From contig CAMBWG010000144.1 in the NCBI GenBank assembly GCA_945871415.1, positions 1 to 6,132 of the forward strand: DNA of 6,132 nt, read 5' to 3'. Every line of letters begins with the position of its first letter. Within the stretch, counting starts at the first letter, position 1. This DNA is from an uncultured Desulfovibrio sp. (lineage in GTDB: Bacteria > Desulfobacterota > Desulfovibrionia > Desulfovibrionales > Desulfovibrionaceae). The position numbers and the translations under genes were made by a program. Under the pieces are notes generated by a model. That model ran no database searches, was not told where the DNA came from, and saw only the letters and a program-made list of their open reading frames with translations. This document shows, piece by piece, positions 5,899 to 6,132 of the stretch.

Positions 5899-5911
5899 TT
5901 CATCTTTGACA

Positions 5912-5940
5912 TATATATTTTCGCTCTGACGGCCCGGCAA
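5912..5940 (-). promoter_or_regulatory. Sigma70-like proximal promoter of the ZraP-like gene
   Basis: TTGCCG (5940-5935) and TATATA (5917-5912) are 17 bases apart on the minus strand, each matching 4 of 6 consensus bases. The predicted start near 5905 gives a leader of about 20 bases with the ribosome binding site inside. It could supply basal expression beside the sigma54 promoter. Confidence 0.4.
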
Positions 5941-5944
5941 ACCT

Positions 5945-5982
5945 GTTCCGTGCCTGCGAAGCGGAACGCCTTTCGTCGTTCC
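5945..5982 (-). promoter_or_regulatory. Alternative hairpins in the long leader of the ZraP-like gene
   Basis: On the plus strand GTTCCG (5945-5950), CGGAACG (5962-5968) and CGTTCC (5977-5982) are present. The central copy can pair with either flank, so two 6-bp hairpins exclude each other in the leader made from the sigma54 promoter. A regulatory switch is possible but unproven; the proximal promoter's transcript would lack it. Confidence 0.3.
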
Positions 5983-5995
5983 ATGCCCGACTTAT

Positions 5996-6012
5996 AGCAT
6001 CTTGCGTGCCAA
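5996..6012 (-). promoter_or_regulatory. Sigma54 (RpoN) -24/-12 promoter
   Basis: The minus strand reads TTGGCACGCAAGATGCT. Against the consensus TTGGCACG-N4-TTGCT only one position differs (A for the first T of the -12 block), and the invariant GG and GC are exactly 10 bases apart. Transcription would start near 5985, leaving a leader of about 100 bases. In enterobacteria zraP is transcribed by RpoN with ZraR, so the family link supports the call. The match is by eye. Confidence 0.72.
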
Positions 6013-6030
6013 AACTAATATACCATGTAA

Positions 6031-6115
6031 TAACAATATGTTAAATAAAACACTTCATAAGCTTCCCCGAAGAAACTCCCGGGACGCGACAGCAGGTGGA
6101 AAATTTTTGGACACC
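6031..6115. promoter_or_regulatory. AT-rich upstream region with two dyads, possible activator sites
   Basis: TAACA-ATA-TGTTA (6031-6043) is a perfect 5-bp dyad about 50 bases upstream of the predicted sigma54 start. GGTG (6095-6098) and CACC (6112-6115) flank an A/T-rich 13-base centre about 120 bases upstream, the usual distance for sigma54 activator sites. Both are short enough to be chance. The surrounding 6010-6060 stretch is much more AT-rich than the rest of the window. No gene is seen from 5886 to 6132. Confidence 0.25.
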
Positions 6116-6132
6116 CGAGCAGCTCTCCTGTA

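Noticed and set aside
4950..5909. A 319-codon plus-strand open frame
   Set aside because: It crosses several perfect hairpins and is antisense to the ZraP-like gene; its Val/Ala/Thr-rich tail mirrors the Gly/Tyr-rich repeats of that gene.
1..6132. CRISPR array, tRNA genes, transposase or phage genes
   Set aside because: No regularly spaced identical repeats, cloverleaf with CCA-type arms, or recognisable transposase, integrase or phage proteins were seen on either strand.

Overview
The window reads as chromosomal DNA from a GC-rich Gram-negative bacterium. A Desulfovibrio-like member of the Desulfobacterota is my best guess. This rests on the glycine/tyrosine-rich ZraP-type periplasmic protein, the IHF-like protein and the HAT-less Elp3-like radical SAM protein. 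It is inference from family resemblance, not a database result.

Layout from left to right. (1) Positions 1-2910, minus strand: a two-gene unit. An AlgI/DltB-type membrane-bound O-acyltransferase (MBOAT, 511 aa) is followed 12 bases later by a long gene that runs off the left edge (454 codons visible). That second product has about 395 disordered cytoplasmic residues, one transmembrane helix, and the start of an extracytoplasmic domain whose first visible motif, GSGVSQDF, looks like an SGNH-hydrolase nucleophile block. The pair therefore resembles AlgI/AlgJ-, DltB/DltD- or PatA/PatB-type envelope acylation couples, with an unusual cytoplasmic tail. (2) 2911-3274: intergenic, with an intrinsic terminator for the IHF-like gene and a 143-bp hairpin-rich element bounded by imperfect terminal inverted repeats. 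(3) 3275-3562, minus: HU/IHF-family protein with a dyad-rich leader. (4) 3724-4785, plus: Elp3-like radical SAM protein. (5) 4786-5372: 587 bases without a credible protein gene. They hold a candidate minus-strand structured RNA of about 240 nt with its own promoter, 5'/3' closing helix, strong terminal hairpin and U7 tail, then a run of hairpins ending in the probable terminator of the next gene. (6) 5373-5885, minus: ZraP/Spy-CpxP-like periplasmic protein. Upstream (5886-6132) lie a sigma70-like promoter, an almost perfect sigma54 (-24/-12) promoter and AT-rich dyads. No gene is visible from 5886 to 6132.

The main functional links are the envelope acylation pair at the left and a metal- or envelope-stress protein at the right under apparent sigma54 control, which echoes RpoN/ZraSR control of zraP in enterobacteria. 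The most original candidates are the structured RNA at 4873-5116, the long-tailed MBOAT partner, and the hairpin element at 3109-3251. No tRNA, rRNA, CRISPR array, transposase or phage gene was found.
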